A DNA stretch of 45,281 bases, from the NCBI RefSeq assembly GCF_011050415.1, contig NZ_DRFS01000001.1, positions 1 to 45,281 of the forward strand, given 5' to 3'. The stretch is from Halomonas sp. GTDB lineage: Bacteria; Pseudomonadota; Gammaproteobacteria; Pseudomonadales; Halomonadaceae. A program made the translations under genes and the position numbers. The notes beneath the pieces were generated by a model. It had not been told where the DNA came from, made no database searches, and saw only the letters and a program-made list of their open reading frames with translations. Shown one piece after another: positions 1 through 8,895 of the stretch; positions within the stretch are counted from its first letter, which is position 1, and each line of letters opens with the position of its first letter.

Positions 1-154
1 GATTTTCGCTATCGATACCACCCTGACACGAAACCGCTAACCCTCTGACAAACCAAGGCTTTTACACCTTATGCACCGCTGGTAACGCTTGGCGTCCCCG
101 GCAGCGGATGCGTACTTTACGGATTCGCTGACGGATTGGCAAGGGGTATGAGTA

Positions 155-195
155 CAAAAAAACAAAAAAGCGGCAAGAGGGGTTCCTCTTGCCGC
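155..195 (-). terminator. Rho-independent terminator of the acyl-CoA dehydrogenase gene
   Basis: An 11-bp perfect stem (170-180 with 185-195, loop 181-184) is followed, reading the minus strand, by a T-rich tract (complement of the A-run at 155-169). It lies about 75 bp after the stop of the minus-strand acyl-CoA dehydrogenase gene. The plus-strand side has no T-tract, so termination is predicted for minus-strand transcripts only. Confidence 0.85.
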
Positions 196-270
196 AAACC
201 ACCGATCAGTACGACTGATCAGAGAGTGCTCGTTGACGTAATTTAGCTTACGCCTTCAATAATCGACGCT

Positions 271-2076
271 TCAGATTTCAAAACCCAAACCGAAATCTTC
301 ACTGGAGATAGCCATAAGACTGGATGCCCCCGCCTGGATCATTTGCGCATGCGCCTTAGTGCGTGGCAGTAGACGCTGATAGTAGAAGCGAGCGGTATTC
401 AATTTAGCGGCATAAAAGGCTTTATCGTCACCCTCTAGAGAGGTAGAAGCCTGCTTGGCCGCGCGAGCGAATAAGTAGGCCAGCGAGACGTAACCGGAAT
501 ACATTAGATAATCAACGCTTGCCGCACCGACTTCCTCACGGTCTTGCATCGCTTTCATACCTACACCCATGGTCAGCTCGCCCCACTCTGCATTCAGCTT
601 TGCCAACGGCTCAACGAATTCTTTAAGGGCCGGGTTGTCAGCTTCATTTTTGCAGAACTTATGGATCTCTTTGGTGAATACCTTTAGCGACTCACCCTGG
701 CTCATAAGCACCTTACGGCCCAGCAGATCAAGCGCCTGAATACCGGTGGTACCTTCATACAAGCGGGTAATACGCGCATCGCGCACTAATTGCTCCATGC
801 CCCACTCTTTGATAAAGCCATGGCCGCCATAAATTTGCACGCCTTCATTGGTGCTTTCAAAACCTACCTCCGTTAGGAAGGCTTTAACAATCGGCGTTAG
901 CAAACCAAGTAGCGTTTCTGCCTGGTCTCGCTCTTCACCCGGCTCCCCGTGCTCAACAACATCCAGCATCTGAGCGGTATACAGCACCAGCATGCGCCCA
1001 CCTTCAGCGAAGGCTTTCTGAGTCAACAGCATGCGGCGAACATCAGGGTGGACAATAATCGGATCAGCAGGCTTTTCAGGTGCCCGCTTTCCTGACAAGC
1101 CACGCATTTGCAAACGATCGCGAGCGTAGCTCAATGAATTCTGGAAGCTGGCTTCAATCAAACCTAGACCTTGGATACCTACACCAAGGCGCGCAGCGTT
1201 CATCATGGTGAACATGCATGCTAGCCCTTTATTGGGCGGGCCTACCAAGTAACCGGTTGCGCCATCGAAGTTCATCACGCAGGTGGCATTACCATGAATG
1301 CCCATCTTATGTTCGAGCGAACCACAGCTAACGCCATTACGCTCGCCCACATTCCCCTGGGCATCGGGCATGAATTTAGGCACAACAAATAGCGAAATGC
1401 CTTTCGAGCCTTCTGGCGCGTCCGGCAATTTTGCTAGAACGAGATGGACGATATTCTCAGCTAAGTTATGCTCGCCAGCAGAGATGAAGATTTTGGTGCC
1501 AGTAATCGCATAGGCATCGCCCTCAGTGGGCACCGCCCGCGTTTTGATCAACCCGAGATCAGTACCACAGTGGGACTCGGTCAAGCACATCGTACCAGTC
1601 CAGACGCCTTCAACCAGCTTGGTGAGGTAAGTCGCTTTCTGCTGATCAGTTCCGTGATGGCGCAGCGCATCAGCAGCACCATGGGACAGCCCCGGATACA
1701 TCCCCCACGCCAAGTTGGTAGCGCAGATCATTTCCGAGAGCATCATCGCCAGCGAAGGGGGAAGCCCTTGCCCGCCATGCGCTGGATCGGCCGCCAGGCT
1801 AGGCCAGCCACCCTCTACATACTGCTGATAAGCTTCTTTAAACCCGTTGGGTGCTTTTACTTCACCCCCTTCTAACAGACAGCCCTCTTCATCTCCGCTC
1901 TGATTAATTGGCAGAAGCACCTCGCGAGCAAAGCGTGCGCCCTCTTCCAAAATAGCGCTGACGACATCGGGAGATGCCTCGTCACCGTTTGGCAAGCGTG
2001 CGTAGTGGGCGGGGTAGTCGAGCATTTCGTCCATAACGAAACGCATATCACGAATAGGGGCCTGATAGCTGGGCAT
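271..2076 (-). CDS. Acyl-CoA dehydrogenase, long form with C-terminal extension (DmdC-like family)
   Basis: FAD-dependent acyl-CoA dehydrogenase of 601 residues, catalysing alpha,beta-dehydrogenation of an acyl-CoA and passing electrons to ETF. The first family signature (MCLTESHCGTDLG) is at residues 163-175. The C-terminal signature with the catalytic glutamate in RLYEGTTGIQALD has that residue at about E441. About 160 residues follow, typical of the roughly 600-residue subgroup that includes 3-methylmercaptopropionyl-CoA dehydrogenase (DmdC) and many uncharacterised fatty acyl-CoA dehydrogenases. The substrate cannot be told from sequence. I chose the ATG at 2076, preceded by AGGAG and beginning MPSYQAPIRDMRF as relatives do; an open frame runs 23 codons further upstream without support. 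It is monocistronic, with its own terminator and a PsrA-like operator 61 bp upstream. Confidence 0.92.
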   Translation of the reverse strand: MPSYQAPIRDMRFVMDEMLDYPAHYARLPNGDEASPDVVSAILEEGARFAREVLLPINQSGDEEGCLLEGGEVKAPNGFKEAYQQYVEGGWPSLAADPAHGGQGLPPSLAMMLSEMICATNLAWGMYPGLSHGAADALRHHGTDQQKATYLTKLVEGVWTGTMCLTESHCGTDLGLIKTRAVPTEGDAYAITGTKIFISAGEHNLAENIVHLVLAKLPDAPEGSKGISLFVVPKFMPDAQGNVGERNGVSCGSLEHKMGIHGNATCVMNFDGATGYLVGPPNKGLACMFTMMNAARLGVGIQGLGLIEASFQNSLSYARDRLQMRGLSGKRAPEKPADPIIVHPDVRRMLLTQKAFAEGGRMLVLYTAQMLDVVEHGEPGEERDQAETLLGLLTPIVKAFLTEVGFESTNEGVQIYGGHGFIKEWGMEQLVRDARITRLYEGTTGIQALDLLGRKVLMSQGESLKVFTKEIHKFCKNEADNPALKEFVEPLAKLNAEWGELTMGVGMKAMQDREEVGAASVDYLMYSGYVSLAYLFARAAKQASTSLEGDDKAFYAAKLNTARFYYQRLLPRTKAHAQMIQAGASSLMAISSEDFGLGFEI

Positions 2077-2133
2077 CGCACTTCTCCTAAAATAGGGGGC
2101 TTGGAAGCCAATCAATTTATTTTGACTGCAGGC

Positions 2134-2153
2134 TTTCAAACACATGTTTGAAA
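2134..2153 (-). promoter_or_regulatory. PsrA-like operator upstream of acyl-CoA dehydrogenase
   Basis: TTTCAAACACATGTTTGAAA is a 20-bp inverted repeat, perfect apart from the four-base centre. The core CAAAC-N4-GTTTG (2137-2150) fits the published PsrA half-site spacing for fatty-acid-responsive repression in gammaproteobacteria. Its TTGAAA (minus strand) could serve as a -35 element, with an ATTGAT hexamer 17 bp downstream, so a bound repressor would block the promoter. No psrA gene is in the window; the assignment is by motif only. Confidence 0.65.
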
Positions 2154-2253
2154 ACTAGCTCGGGCGCGCAACAGAGTCAAGCGGGCGTTTTAATTTAGCT
2201 CAAAAACACTCTACAACTTTGGTCGCCCACCCTACAAACCACTGAAGCTGATA

Positions 2254-2285
2254 ATAAAAAACTCGCCGACCAAAAGCCGACGAGT
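2254..2285 (-). terminator. Rho-independent terminator of the synthetase-dehydrogenase operon
   Basis: Ten-base-pair stem (2261-2270 with 2276-2285, including two G-U pairs in the minus-strand RNA) with loop 2271-2275, followed on the minus strand by TTTTTTATT. It lies 35 bp after the stop of the SDR gene and ends the two-gene minus-strand operon. Confidence 0.8.
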
Positions 2286-2319
2286 CGCGCCATACCCTCT
2301 TCCAACTACTTCCCCCCAC

Positions 2320-3087
2320 TTACTGCATGCGAATACCGCCATCGAGGCGAATGACTTCACCATTCAGCATAGGGTTGGTAATAATCTGCTCGGCTAGCTG
2401 GGCAAACTCATCGGGCTTGCCTAGTCGCTTTGGAAATGGCACTGAGGCCGATAGCGCCTGGGCAGCTTCGTCGGGAATCTCGCTCATCATAGGCGTTTCA
2501 AATACACCCGGAGCAATGGCCATGACACGAATAGCATGCCGCGATAACTCACGCGCCGCAGGCAAGCTCATACCCACAACGCCAGCTTTAGAGGCACTGT
2601 AAGCACACTGCCCTACCTGCCCATCAAAAGCGGCGATAGATGCAGTATTAATAATCACCCCCCGCTCGCCGCTCTCATTGGGCGTATTCTTGGCCATTGC
2701 AGCAGCCGCCAAGCGCATAACATTAAAGGTGCCAATCAAATTAATATTGATCGTTTTGGCATAGCTCTCTAAATCAGCTGGATTGCCTTCACGGTCAACC
2801 AGCTTCGCTATGCTGACGACACCCGCACAATGAACCACACCCGAGAGTCCGTGCTCGCCACCCAGCGCAACCGCCGCATCAACCGCCTGTTTCATCTGCT
2901 CAGCAGAGGTAATATCTGCCAAGCAAGCCTGAGCGTGTGCCCCCAACTGCTGAGCATGAGCAGTGACGCTGTCATTCAAGTCGCACAAAACAACCCGAGC
3001 CCCCGCTGTTACCAATCGCTCTGCCGTTGCCGCCCCAAGACCAGAAGCGGCCCCAGTAATTAAAAAGGTACTGTCCTTAACCTGCAT
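2320..3087 (-). CDS. Short-chain dehydrogenase, HSD10-like 3-hydroxyacyl-CoA dehydrogenase
   Basis: A 255-residue classical SDR. The Rossmann glycine motif TGAASGLG is at residues 11-18 and the catalytic YSASK follows an active-site serine near residue 150. The C-terminal part ([13 protein letters not shown], then [12 protein letters not shown]) matches the type 2 3-hydroxyacyl-CoA dehydrogenase (HSD17B10) group, which oxidises 3-hydroxyacyl-CoA or 2-methyl-3-hydroxybutyryl-CoA with NAD+. It follows the acyl-CoA synthetase gene by 26 bp on the same strand, so the pair probably handles activation and beta-oxidation of a short or branched acid. The start has AGGGA upstream. A FabG-type biosynthetic role is less likely given this context. 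Confidence 0.85.
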   Translation of the reverse strand: MQVKDSTFLITGAASGLGAATAERLVTAGARVVLCDLNDSVTAHAQQLGAHAQACLADITSAEQMKQAVDAAVALGGEHGLSGVVHCAGVVSIAKLVDREGNPADLESYAKTININLIGTFNVMRLAAAAMAKNTPNESGERGVIINTASIAAFDGQVGQCAYSASKAGVVGMSLPAARELSRHAIRVMAIAPGVFETPMMSEIPDEAAQALSASVPFPKRLGKPDEFAQLAEQIITNPMLNGEVIRLDGGIRMQ

Positions 3088-3113
3088 AACCGTATTCCCT
3101 GTAAGTGTTATGT

Positions 3114-4784
3114 TTATTTAGCTGCTTTGGCTTCTTCTGCCGCCTGAGTGCGCAATTTAAAGCGCTGAATTTTGCCACTGGGTGTTTTAGGCAGCTCATC
3201 GACAAACTCGATAATGCGTGGAAAGGCATGAGTGGAGAGCCGATCCCTTACCCGCTGCTTAATCTCATCAGCAAGTGCGTCGCTTGCCTCATAGCCTTCG
3301 CGCAGCACGACATAGGATTTAATGACTTCACCACGAATTTCATCGGGCTGCCCCACCGCCGCCGACTCAGCGACCGCCGGATGGGTCATGACACTATTCT
3401 CAACGTCTGTTGGTCCTACTCGATAGCCTGCGGTGGTGATAATGTCGTCATCACGACCCGCGAATTGAAAGGTGCCATCCTCATTGCGAATCACCACATC
3501 ACCGGTAAGGTAATAGCCTTCTACAAAGGGGTTCTTCTCTTGCCAGGTGTAACCCGGAAAGAAGTGCGCGGGTGAATTCTTAATATCTACAGCAAGGACA
3601 CCCGGCTCACCTGCAGGCAATTCATGGTACTCCGCATCCAAAATGGCTAGACGATAGCCTGGCATCGGCACGCCCATGGCGCCCACATGCTTTAAGTGAT
3701 CCAGCGCATGGTGATTGTTACAGGTCATGCCCGTTTCAGTTTGCCCATAGTGATCCATAACAGGGCAGCCTAATGATCTCTCCACCCAGGTAACCACTTC
3801 AGTATTTAACGGCTCCCCCGCCGAGCTAGCTGCACGCAGTTCCAGTGTTTGATAAGCATCATCAAACAGACCGGATGCTTTCATCAGTCGATAAGCAGTC
3901 GGTGCAGCGGCAAAATTAGTAATGTGGTGGCGCTTCATAAATGCCAGCGCACCTTCGGCACTAAACCCCGCCTCACAGAAATGCGTGGTGACTCCAAGCA
4001 ACAAAGGTCCGGCAATCGCATAGTAAAGTCCGTACGCCCAACCTGGATCAGCCATGTTCCAGAAGCGGTCATCGTCACGCAGGTCAATGGCAAGCTCCAT
4101 ATAGATGGCAAAGGCGGTCATACCCGCTAATGGCACGGCAACCCCTTTGGGCTTACCCACAGTGCCTGAGGTGAACATTTGCAAAAATGGCTGCTCGGGC
4201 GAAAGCCTGGGCGGCTTATCGCTCATTGACGTGTGCGTCAATGCGGCTTGCCAATCTTGATCATCAGTATGCTCGCTGGTAGCACCTCCAACGGCTAACA
4301 CCGGCGGACACTGGCTCAAACCATCAAATTTATAGCGGTTGGCGTGATCAGTTATCACTAGCTTGGTATCGGCACGCTCTAACCGATAGTCAACGGCATC
4401 AGGGCCAAACGCCGTAAAAAGGGGCTGATAAACTGCGCCAATGCGCCATGTTGCCAATACCGCAATCAAAAGCTGGGGGGAACGAGGCAGCATGCAGGCA
4501 ATTCGATCGCCCTTCTCCAGCCCCTGAGCCTGAAACCAACCCGCTAATTTAGCGCTCTGCTCATCAAGCTCAGCGTACGTTAGGGTATGCATCTCACCCT
4601 GAGTATCTTCTTGCACAAGCGCCAGCACATCACCACGACCAGCACGCACATGACGCCCACAACAGGCCTCAAAGGCATTGAGCATGCCATCCTGATGGTC
4701 ATCCAGCCGGGCAATAACGCTATCAATGGAAAAGCTATCGAGGTAGTGCTGATAGTCGGGCAGTGATTGTGGTGTCGCTGTCAT
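3114..4784 (-). CDS. Acyl-CoA synthetase, AMP-forming, medium-chain/ACSM-like
   Basis: A 556-residue ANL-superfamily adenylating enzyme that makes acyl-CoA from a carboxylic acid, ATP and CoA through an acyl-adenylate. The P-loop FTSGTVGKPKG is at residues 204-214, the A5 motif YGQTETGM near the middle, the hinge motif GRDDDIITTAGYRV in the C-terminal third, and the catalytic lysine in PKTPSGKIQRFK at about K538. Overall it resembles medium-chain and acetyl-type synthetases rather than the FadD protein at 30.6-32.3 kb. It is the first gene of the operon with the SDR at 2320-3087. A 16-bp palindrome at 4872-4887 lies in its promoter region. The substrate is not predictable. Confidence 0.87.
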   Translation of the reverse strand: MTATPQSLPDYQHYLDSFSIDSVIARLDDHQDGMLNAFEACCGRHVRAGRGDVLALVQEDTQGEMHTLTYAELDEQSAKLAGWFQAQGLEKGDRIACMLPRSPQLLIAVLATWRIGAVYQPLFTAFGPDAVDYRLERADTKLVITDHANRYKFDGLSQCPPVLAVGGATSEHTDDQDWQAALTHTSMSDKPPRLSPEQPFLQMFTSGTVGKPKGVAVPLAGMTAFAIYMELAIDLRDDDRFWNMADPGWAYGLYYAIAGPLLLGVTTHFCEAGFSAEGALAFMKRHHITNFAAAPTAYRLMKASGLFDDAYQTLELRAASSAGEPLNTEVVTWVERSLGCPVMDHYGQTETGMTCNNHHALDHLKHVGAMGVPMPGYRLAILDAEYHELPAGEPGVLAVDIKNSPAHFFPGYTWQEKNPFVEGYYLTGDVVIRNEDGTFQFAGRDDDIITTAGYRVGPTDVENSVMTHPAVAESAAVGQPDEIRGEVIKSYVVLREGYEASDALADEIKQRVRDRLSTHAFPRIIEFVDELPKTPSGKIQRFKLRTQAAEEAKAAK

Positions 4785-4871
4785 GATGGCTCTCTAATGT
4801 GGTTGATAATTGTTGTTGGTAATGAGCACAAAGCAGTAAAGGTAGGTCGCAACCAAGACCGTTATAATTAT

Positions 4872-4887
4872 CCGTTGACGTTAACGG
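4872..4887 (-). promoter_or_regulatory. Palindromic operator, LiuR-like, upstream of acyl-CoA synthetase
   Basis: CCGTTGACGTTAACGG is an inverted repeat with only two mismatched positions. It lies 88-103 bp before the synthetase start and directly upstream of a GATAAT/TATAAC -10-like box on the minus strand, the usual place for a MerR-family operator. The TTGACGTTAACG core resembles, from memory, the motif described for LiuR, the MerR-type regulator of branched-chain amino acid catabolism. The TetR protein encoded immediately upstream is an alternative ligand. Confidence 0.4.
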
Positions 4888-4991
4888 AAACTTAAGGGTA
4901 AAAGCAACGCTAAAAGTAATCGAAGTAGAGAGCAAGCACTCTCACAGACTAAAGGGTTAGACGTTGGTAGGAGCTGTATTAATGAAGCATC

Positions 4992-5570
4992 TCATGCGGG
5001 GGTGGGCATTATCATGGCAACCAGCTCGTCCGCTAAATCGTCAGGCGAACGTGGCCCATTGGGATCGTACCAGCGTACGGTCCAATTTAGCGCCCCCAGC
5101 ACAAAGCGTGAAACGAGAAAACGGTCGCCATGGATCAACCCCGCCTCCAAGGCATCGTCAATAACAGCAACCCACAGCGCCTCGTAAGCATCACGTAAAT
5201 GGCTCAAATGGGCACTCGCCGCTGGGTCGAGCCGGCGCCACTCAAATAGCGCCACCACATGTGCATTACGGTCGGTAAACAGGGTTTCGAGATGGGCGCG
5301 CGCCATCGCACGCAAGCGTACTTCAGGATCAGCAGCACACTCAGCCAAGGCTTTGCGGGCAATCGCCAGGGCGTTTTGGGTGCCCTCTTCAATGACTGCG
5401 GCAAGAATTTCCTGTTTATCTTTAAAATGATGAAACAAGCTGCCGGATTTAATGCCCATTTCTTGCGCCAGCATACGCACCGTCGTGCGATCAAAGCCCT
5501 CTTGGACGAATAGCTGAGCGGCCAGGCGTGTCAATTCCTTGCGGCGAGGGGATGCATTCATTACATTCAT
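4992..5570 (-). CDS. TetR/AcrR family transcriptional regulator
   Basis: A 192-residue TetR regulator from the ATG at 5570. The N-terminal helix-turn-helix covers roughly residues 8-50 (TRLAAQLFVQEGF, then MLAQEMGIKSGSLFHHFKDK), followed by a helical ligand-binding domain. It is divergent from the thiolase gene and lies upstream of, and collinear with, the acyl-CoA synthetase gene, so it probably senses an acyl-CoA or fatty acid and controls one or both. The start is uncertain: an in-frame TTG at 5633 has a better AGGTG ribosome site but would leave only 54 bp for the divergent promoters. The ATGs at 5570 and 5561 have no obvious ribosome site. Confidence 0.85.
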   Translation of the reverse strand: MNVMNASPRRKELTRLAAQLFVQEGFDRTTVRMLAQEMGIKSGSLFHHFKDKQEILAAVIEEGTQNALAIARKALAECAADPEVRLRAMARAHLETLFTDRNAHVVALFEWRRLDPAASAHLSHLRDAYEALWVAVIDDALEAGLIHGDRFLVSRFVLGALNWTVRWYDPNGPRSPDDLADELVAMIMPTPA

Positions 5571-5687
5571 GTCATTTACACTAGCGCTTGCTTGGTTACT
5601 CAGGAGAGAACCACAGCGCCGCCGACGGGTCAACGTATCACCTACTACTCAGCCTGATAATCACAATAATCCTGAAGGAGATGAAAC

Positions 5688-6875
5688 ATGAACAACCCAA
5701 CTGATGTGGTATTTCTCGCGGCTAAACGTACGCCAATGGGCGGCATGATGGGCAGCCTTTCAAGCATGACGGCTCCGCAACTTGGTGCGGTCGCGATTAA
5801 AGCAGCGATTGAAGCATCGGGCATTGATCCCGCGTTGATTAACGAAGGCATAATGGGCTGTGTGCTACCCGCGGGTGTTAAGCAAGGCCCTGCGCGCCAG
5901 GCAATGCGACAGGCAGGCATTCCTGATGCCAATGGCGCAACCACCATTAATAAGCTGTGTGGTTCCGGTATGAAAGCCGCGATGCTTGCCCATGACTTAA
6001 TCAAAGCAGGCAGCGGCAATATTTTGCTAGCAGGTGGCATGGAGTCCATGTCTAACGCCCCACACGTGCTCACCAAGGCACGTGGCGGCTATCGTTTGGG
6101 CCATGGCGAGCTAAAAGACCATATGTTTTTAGATGGCCTTGAGGATGCTGAAACAGGCAAGCTGATGGGCGTGTTCGCCCAGGATGTAGCCACTGAGCGT
6201 GGCTATACACGCGAACAGCTTGATGATTTTGCGATTGCCTCACTTGAACGGGCCATGGCCGCCACCAATGCGGGCCACTTGAACGCGGAGATGGCGCCTG
6301 TATCGGTCTCCACTCGTCAGGGTGACACCCTTGTTGAGCATGATGAGCAGCCTTTCCAGGCGAAACTCGATAAAATTCGCCAGCTGCGCCCCGCCTTTGC
6401 CAAAGACGGAACCATTACCGCCGCCAACGCCAGCTCCATTTCAGACGGTGCCTCGGCGCTAATTTTAGCCAGCCTAGAAGCAGCGGACCAGCACGGCATT
6501 AAGCCCCTCGCACGCATGCTAGGCCACTCCACCCACTCTCGTCATCCTAGCGAGTTCACCATTGCGCCGGTGGGTGCAATTGAAAAGCTGATGAAAAAGC
6601 TAGGCTGGGGCGTCAATGACGTTGATCTATTTGAAATCAACGAAGCCTTTGCCGTGGTCACACTGATTGCGATAGATGACCTGGGGCTGCCCCATGACAA
6701 GGTCAACGTCTTTGGCGGCGCTTGCGCTCAGGGCCACCCCATTGGCTCTACAGGCTCGCGTATTATCGCCACACTGATCCATGCACTGCGCACTAAAGGC
6801 GGCAAACGGGGTATTGCCAGCCTGTGCATTGGCGGTGGAGAAGCAACAGCCGTGGCCGTTGAGCTCATTGATTAA
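5688..6875 (+). CDS. Acetyl-CoA C-acyltransferase (thiolase)
   Basis: A 395-residue thiolase with all catalytic residues: the nucleophilic cysteine in NKLCGSGMKA (C91), the GHPIGSTGSRI histidine (H350) and the second cysteine in CIGGGEATA (C380). Thiolases of this size act either as acetoacetyl-CoA thiolases (biosynthetic or catabolic) or as 3-ketoacyl-CoA thiolases. Without a FadB-type partner, and with an acyl-CoA synthetase and HSD10-like dehydrogenase nearby, an acetyl-CoA acetyltransferase role is the more likely one. AAGGAG lies 7 nt before the ATG. It is transcribed away from the tetR gene. Confidence 0.92.
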   Translation: MNNPTDVVFLAAKRTPMGGMMGSLSSMTAPQLGAVAIKAAIEASGIDPALINEGIMGCVLPAGVKQGPARQAMRQAGIPDANGATTINKLCGSGMKAAMLAHDLIKAGSGNILLAGGMESMSNAPHVLTKARGGYRLGHGELKDHMFLDGLEDAETGKLMGVFAQDVATERGYTREQLDDFAIASLERAMAATNAGHLNAEMAPVSVSTRQGDTLVEHDEQPFQAKLDKIRQLRPAFAKDGTITAANASSISDGASALILASLEAADQHGIKPLARMLGHSTHSRHPSEFTIAPVGAIEKLMKKLGWGVNDVDLFEINEAFAVVTLIAIDDLGLPHDKVNVFGGACAQGHPIGSTGSRIIATLIHALRTKGGKRGIASLCIGGGEATAVAVELID

Positions 6876-6886
6876 ACTGCTTCTGC

Positions 6887-6923
6887 TAAATGTCTTGATA
6901 TTTTTAAAATGCCAAGGCATTTA
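6887..6923 (+). terminator. Possible weak hairpin terminator after the thiolase gene
   Basis: An 11-bp stem (6887-6897 with 6913-6923, one G-U pair) closes a 15-nt loop that contains the run of T. There is no T-tract after the stem, so it is at best a weak or factor-assisted terminator. Confidence 0.25.
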
Positions 6924-7007
6924 GTTAGCCTTACTCAACGATAAAAGATTTTTATAACGTCTACCCGGCTGAGCAAAAAAGCGTGCACTAATTATTGAGC
7001 ACTATTA

Positions 7008-7027
7008 ATATATGAAAAAACATATAT
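7008..7027 (+). promoter_or_regulatory. Putative ArsR-type operator of the arsH operon
   Basis: ATATATG-AAAAAA-CATATAT is a perfect 7+7 inverted repeat with a 6-nt spacer, 43 bp before the arsH start. Its position in the only promoter region of the arsH operon suggests the operator for an arsenic-responsive repressor. A matching repeat (12 of 14 half-site bases, same spacing) lies before the gapdh-arsJ unit at 13745-13764. No arsR gene is in the window, so the regulator must be elsewhere. Confidence 0.5.
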
Positions 7028-7070
7028 CATAAGACGACTAGCTCAATATAGTGCTAACAGGTAGACCACG

Positions 7071-7790
7071 ATGCCCCTTTTAAATGATTTACCCAATATA
7101 GATGCGTCCCTATTTGAAGTCCCCAGCAGCGAGTACCTTGGGGTACCTCAAAGCACTGAATATGCCCCTAAAATATTGCTGCTATACGGCTCCCTGCGTG
7201 AGCGCTCATTCAGCCGCTTAGCAGTTGAAGAAGCGGCACGCCTGCTAACCGCAATGGGAGCAGAAACACGGATTTTTGACCCGCGGGGATTGCCACTCCC
7301 CGATGCTGAGGATGCCAGCCACCCCAAGGTTGACGAGCTACGCCAATTGGCACAATGGGCTGAAGGCATGGTGTGGTGCTCCCCGGAACGCCACGGCGCG
7401 ATGACCGGCATTATGAAGGCGCAAATAGACTGGATACCTCTTTCGCTGGGCGGCGTACGCCCTACTCAGGGCAAGACATTAGCAGTGATGCAAGTGTGCG
7501 GCGGCTCGCAATCATTCAATACCGTTAATCAGCTGCGCATTTTGGGGCGCTGGATGCGCATGCTGACAATTCCCAATCAATCATCCGTCCCCAAAGCCTT
7601 TATGGAGTTCGATGATAACGGCCGGATGAAACCCTCCCCTTTCTACGACCGTATTGTGGATGTCATGGAAGAGCTGGTGAAATTTACGCTGTTAGTGCAC
7701 GACCGCAGCGACCTGCTGACAGACCGTTATTCAGAACGTAAAGAGAGTGCTGAAGAACTCTCTAAGCGTGTTAACCAGCGCGCTATCTAA
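7071..7790 (+). CDS. arsH: Arsenical resistance protein ArsH, NADPH-dependent FMN reductase
   Basis: A 239-residue flavodoxin-like oxidoreductase. ArsH proteins use NADPH and FMN and oxidise trivalent organoarsenicals to less toxic pentavalent forms. The FMN-phosphate loop [13 protein letters not shown] (about residues 38-50), the [19 protein letters not shown] segment and the C-terminal [10 protein letters not shown] are characteristic of ArsH rather than of general FMN reductases, and the length is normal. It is the first gene of a plus-strand ars operon, with acr3 starting 13 bp after its stop. Confidence 0.93.
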   Translation: MPLLNDLPNIDASLFEVPSSEYLGVPQSTEYAPKILLLYGSLRERSFSRLAVEEAARLLTAMGAETRIFDPRGLPLPDAEDASHPKVDELRQLAQWAEGMVWCSPERHGAMTGIMKAQIDWIPLSLGGVRPTQGKTLAVMQVCGGSQSFNTVNQLRILGRWMRMLTIPNQSSVPKAFMEFDDNGRMKPSPFYDRIVDVMEELVKFTLLVHDRSDLLTDRYSERKESAEELSKRVNQRAI

Positions 7791-7803
7791 TAAGGAACTT
7801 TCC

Positions 7804-8880
7804 ATGTCAGCAGAGCAAGATATTGCATCGCCCACCACTGCCGAAGGGATGGGGCTGTTTGAACGCTACCTCACACTCTGGGTAGCCCTGGCTATTGTGG
7901 CGGGCATTTTACTCGGGCAGCTCCTGCCAGCAGTACCGGAAACGCTTTCTCGCTTTGAGGTGGCACAGGTCTCCATTCCGGTTGCGGTGCTTATTTGGGC
8001 AATGATTTTCCCGATGATGGCACAAATAGACTTCACCTCACTACTCGGTGTGCGGCGCCAGCCAAAAGGCTTGATCATCACTACATCGGTGAACTGGCTA
8101 ATTAAGCCTTTCACCATGTTTGCCATCTCCTGGTTCTTTCTTATGGTGGTTTTTCGGCCTTTAATTCCCGCCGAATTAGCCAGCCAGTATTTGGCGGGTG
8201 CTATTTTACTCGGTGCAGCACCGTGTACAGCGATGGTGTTTGTGTGGAGTTATTTAACCCGCGGTGATGCCGCCTACACCCTGGTACAGGTGGCGCTTAA
8301 TGACCTGATTATGCTGTTCGCATTTGCTCCCATTGTGGTCTTTCTACTGGGGGTTTCTAATATCCAAGTGCCATGGGACACCGTTGCCCTATCGGTAGTG
8401 CTGTATATTGTCATTCCTCTCGCGGCTGGCTACATCACGCGCCAGACGTTGATCAAAAAACATGGTGCCGAATGGTACGACAACGTCTTTATGAAGCGTG
8501 TTGGCCCGATAACGCCGATTGGCTTGATCATTACGCTGATCCTGCTATTCGCCTTCCAGGGCGAAGTGATCCTAAACAATCCGCTGCATATCGTATTGAT
8601 TGCGATACCGCTGATTATCCAAACATTTTTGATTTTCTTTATTGCCTACGGCTGGGCCAAAGCCTGGCACGTGCCGCACAATGTTGCCGCACCAGGCGCC
8701 ATGGTGGGGGCCAGTAACTTTTTTGAGTTGGCTGTCGCCGCGGCGATTGCTCTGTTTGGCTTACAGTCGGGGGCCGCGCTGGCCACGGTGGTGGGCGTGC
8801 TGGTAGAGGTGCCGCTTATGCTGGTACTGGTAAGAATTGCCAATAACACCCGGCATTACTTTCCTGCTCAAAGCAGCTAA
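7804..8880 (+). CDS. acr3: Arsenite efflux transporter of the ACR3 family
   Basis: A 358-residue integral membrane protein of the bile/arsenite/riboflavin transporter superfamily, with about ten membrane segments. The conserved ACR3 cysteine lies in LGAAPCTAMVFVW (C141, fourth segment), and the conserved acidic residue is in the ASNFFELAVAAAIALFG segment near the C-terminus; both are needed for As(OH)3 export in characterised members. I chose the ATG at 7804 with AAGGA upstream; an earlier in-frame start would overlap arsH. It lies between arsH and the second FMN reductase in the operon and exports the arsenite made by ArsC. Confidence 0.93.
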   Translation: MSAEQDIASPTTAEGMGLFERYLTLWVALAIVAGILLGQLLPAVPETLSRFEVAQVSIPVAVLIWAMIFPMMAQIDFTSLLGVRRQPKGLIITTSVNWLIKPFTMFAISWFFLMVVFRPLIPAELASQYLAGAILLGAAPCTAMVFVWSYLTRGDAAYTLVQVALNDLIMLFAFAPIVVFLLGVSNIQVPWDTVALSVVLYIVIPLAAGYITRQTLIKKHGAEWYDNVFMKRVGPITPIGLIITLILLFAFQGEVILNNPLHIVLIAIPLIIQTFLIFFIAYGWAKAWHVPHNVAAPGAMVGASNFFELAVAAAIALFGLQSGAALATVVGVLVEVPLMLVLVRIANNTRHYFPAQSS

Positions 8881-8895
8881 TTGGGAGCAAAAACG

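Noticed and set aside
1..48. A possible gene tail on the plus strand (DFRYRYHPDTKPLTL and stop at 46-48).
   Set aside because: Only 15 codons lie in the window and no family is recognisable; other frames also stop within the first 50 bases.
204..220. GATCAGT/ACTGATC inverted repeat near the first terminator.
   Set aside because: Short stem without a T-tract, next to a much stronger terminator.
1468..1875. 135-codon open frame opposite the acyl-CoA dehydrogenase gene.
   Set aside because: It lies fully inside a conserved gene on the other strand and shows no domain.
5571..5633. TTG start for the TetR gene with a good AGGTG ribosome site.
   Set aside because: It would leave 54 bp for divergent promoters and adds a basic, non-conserved N-terminus; kept as an alternative in the TetR entry.
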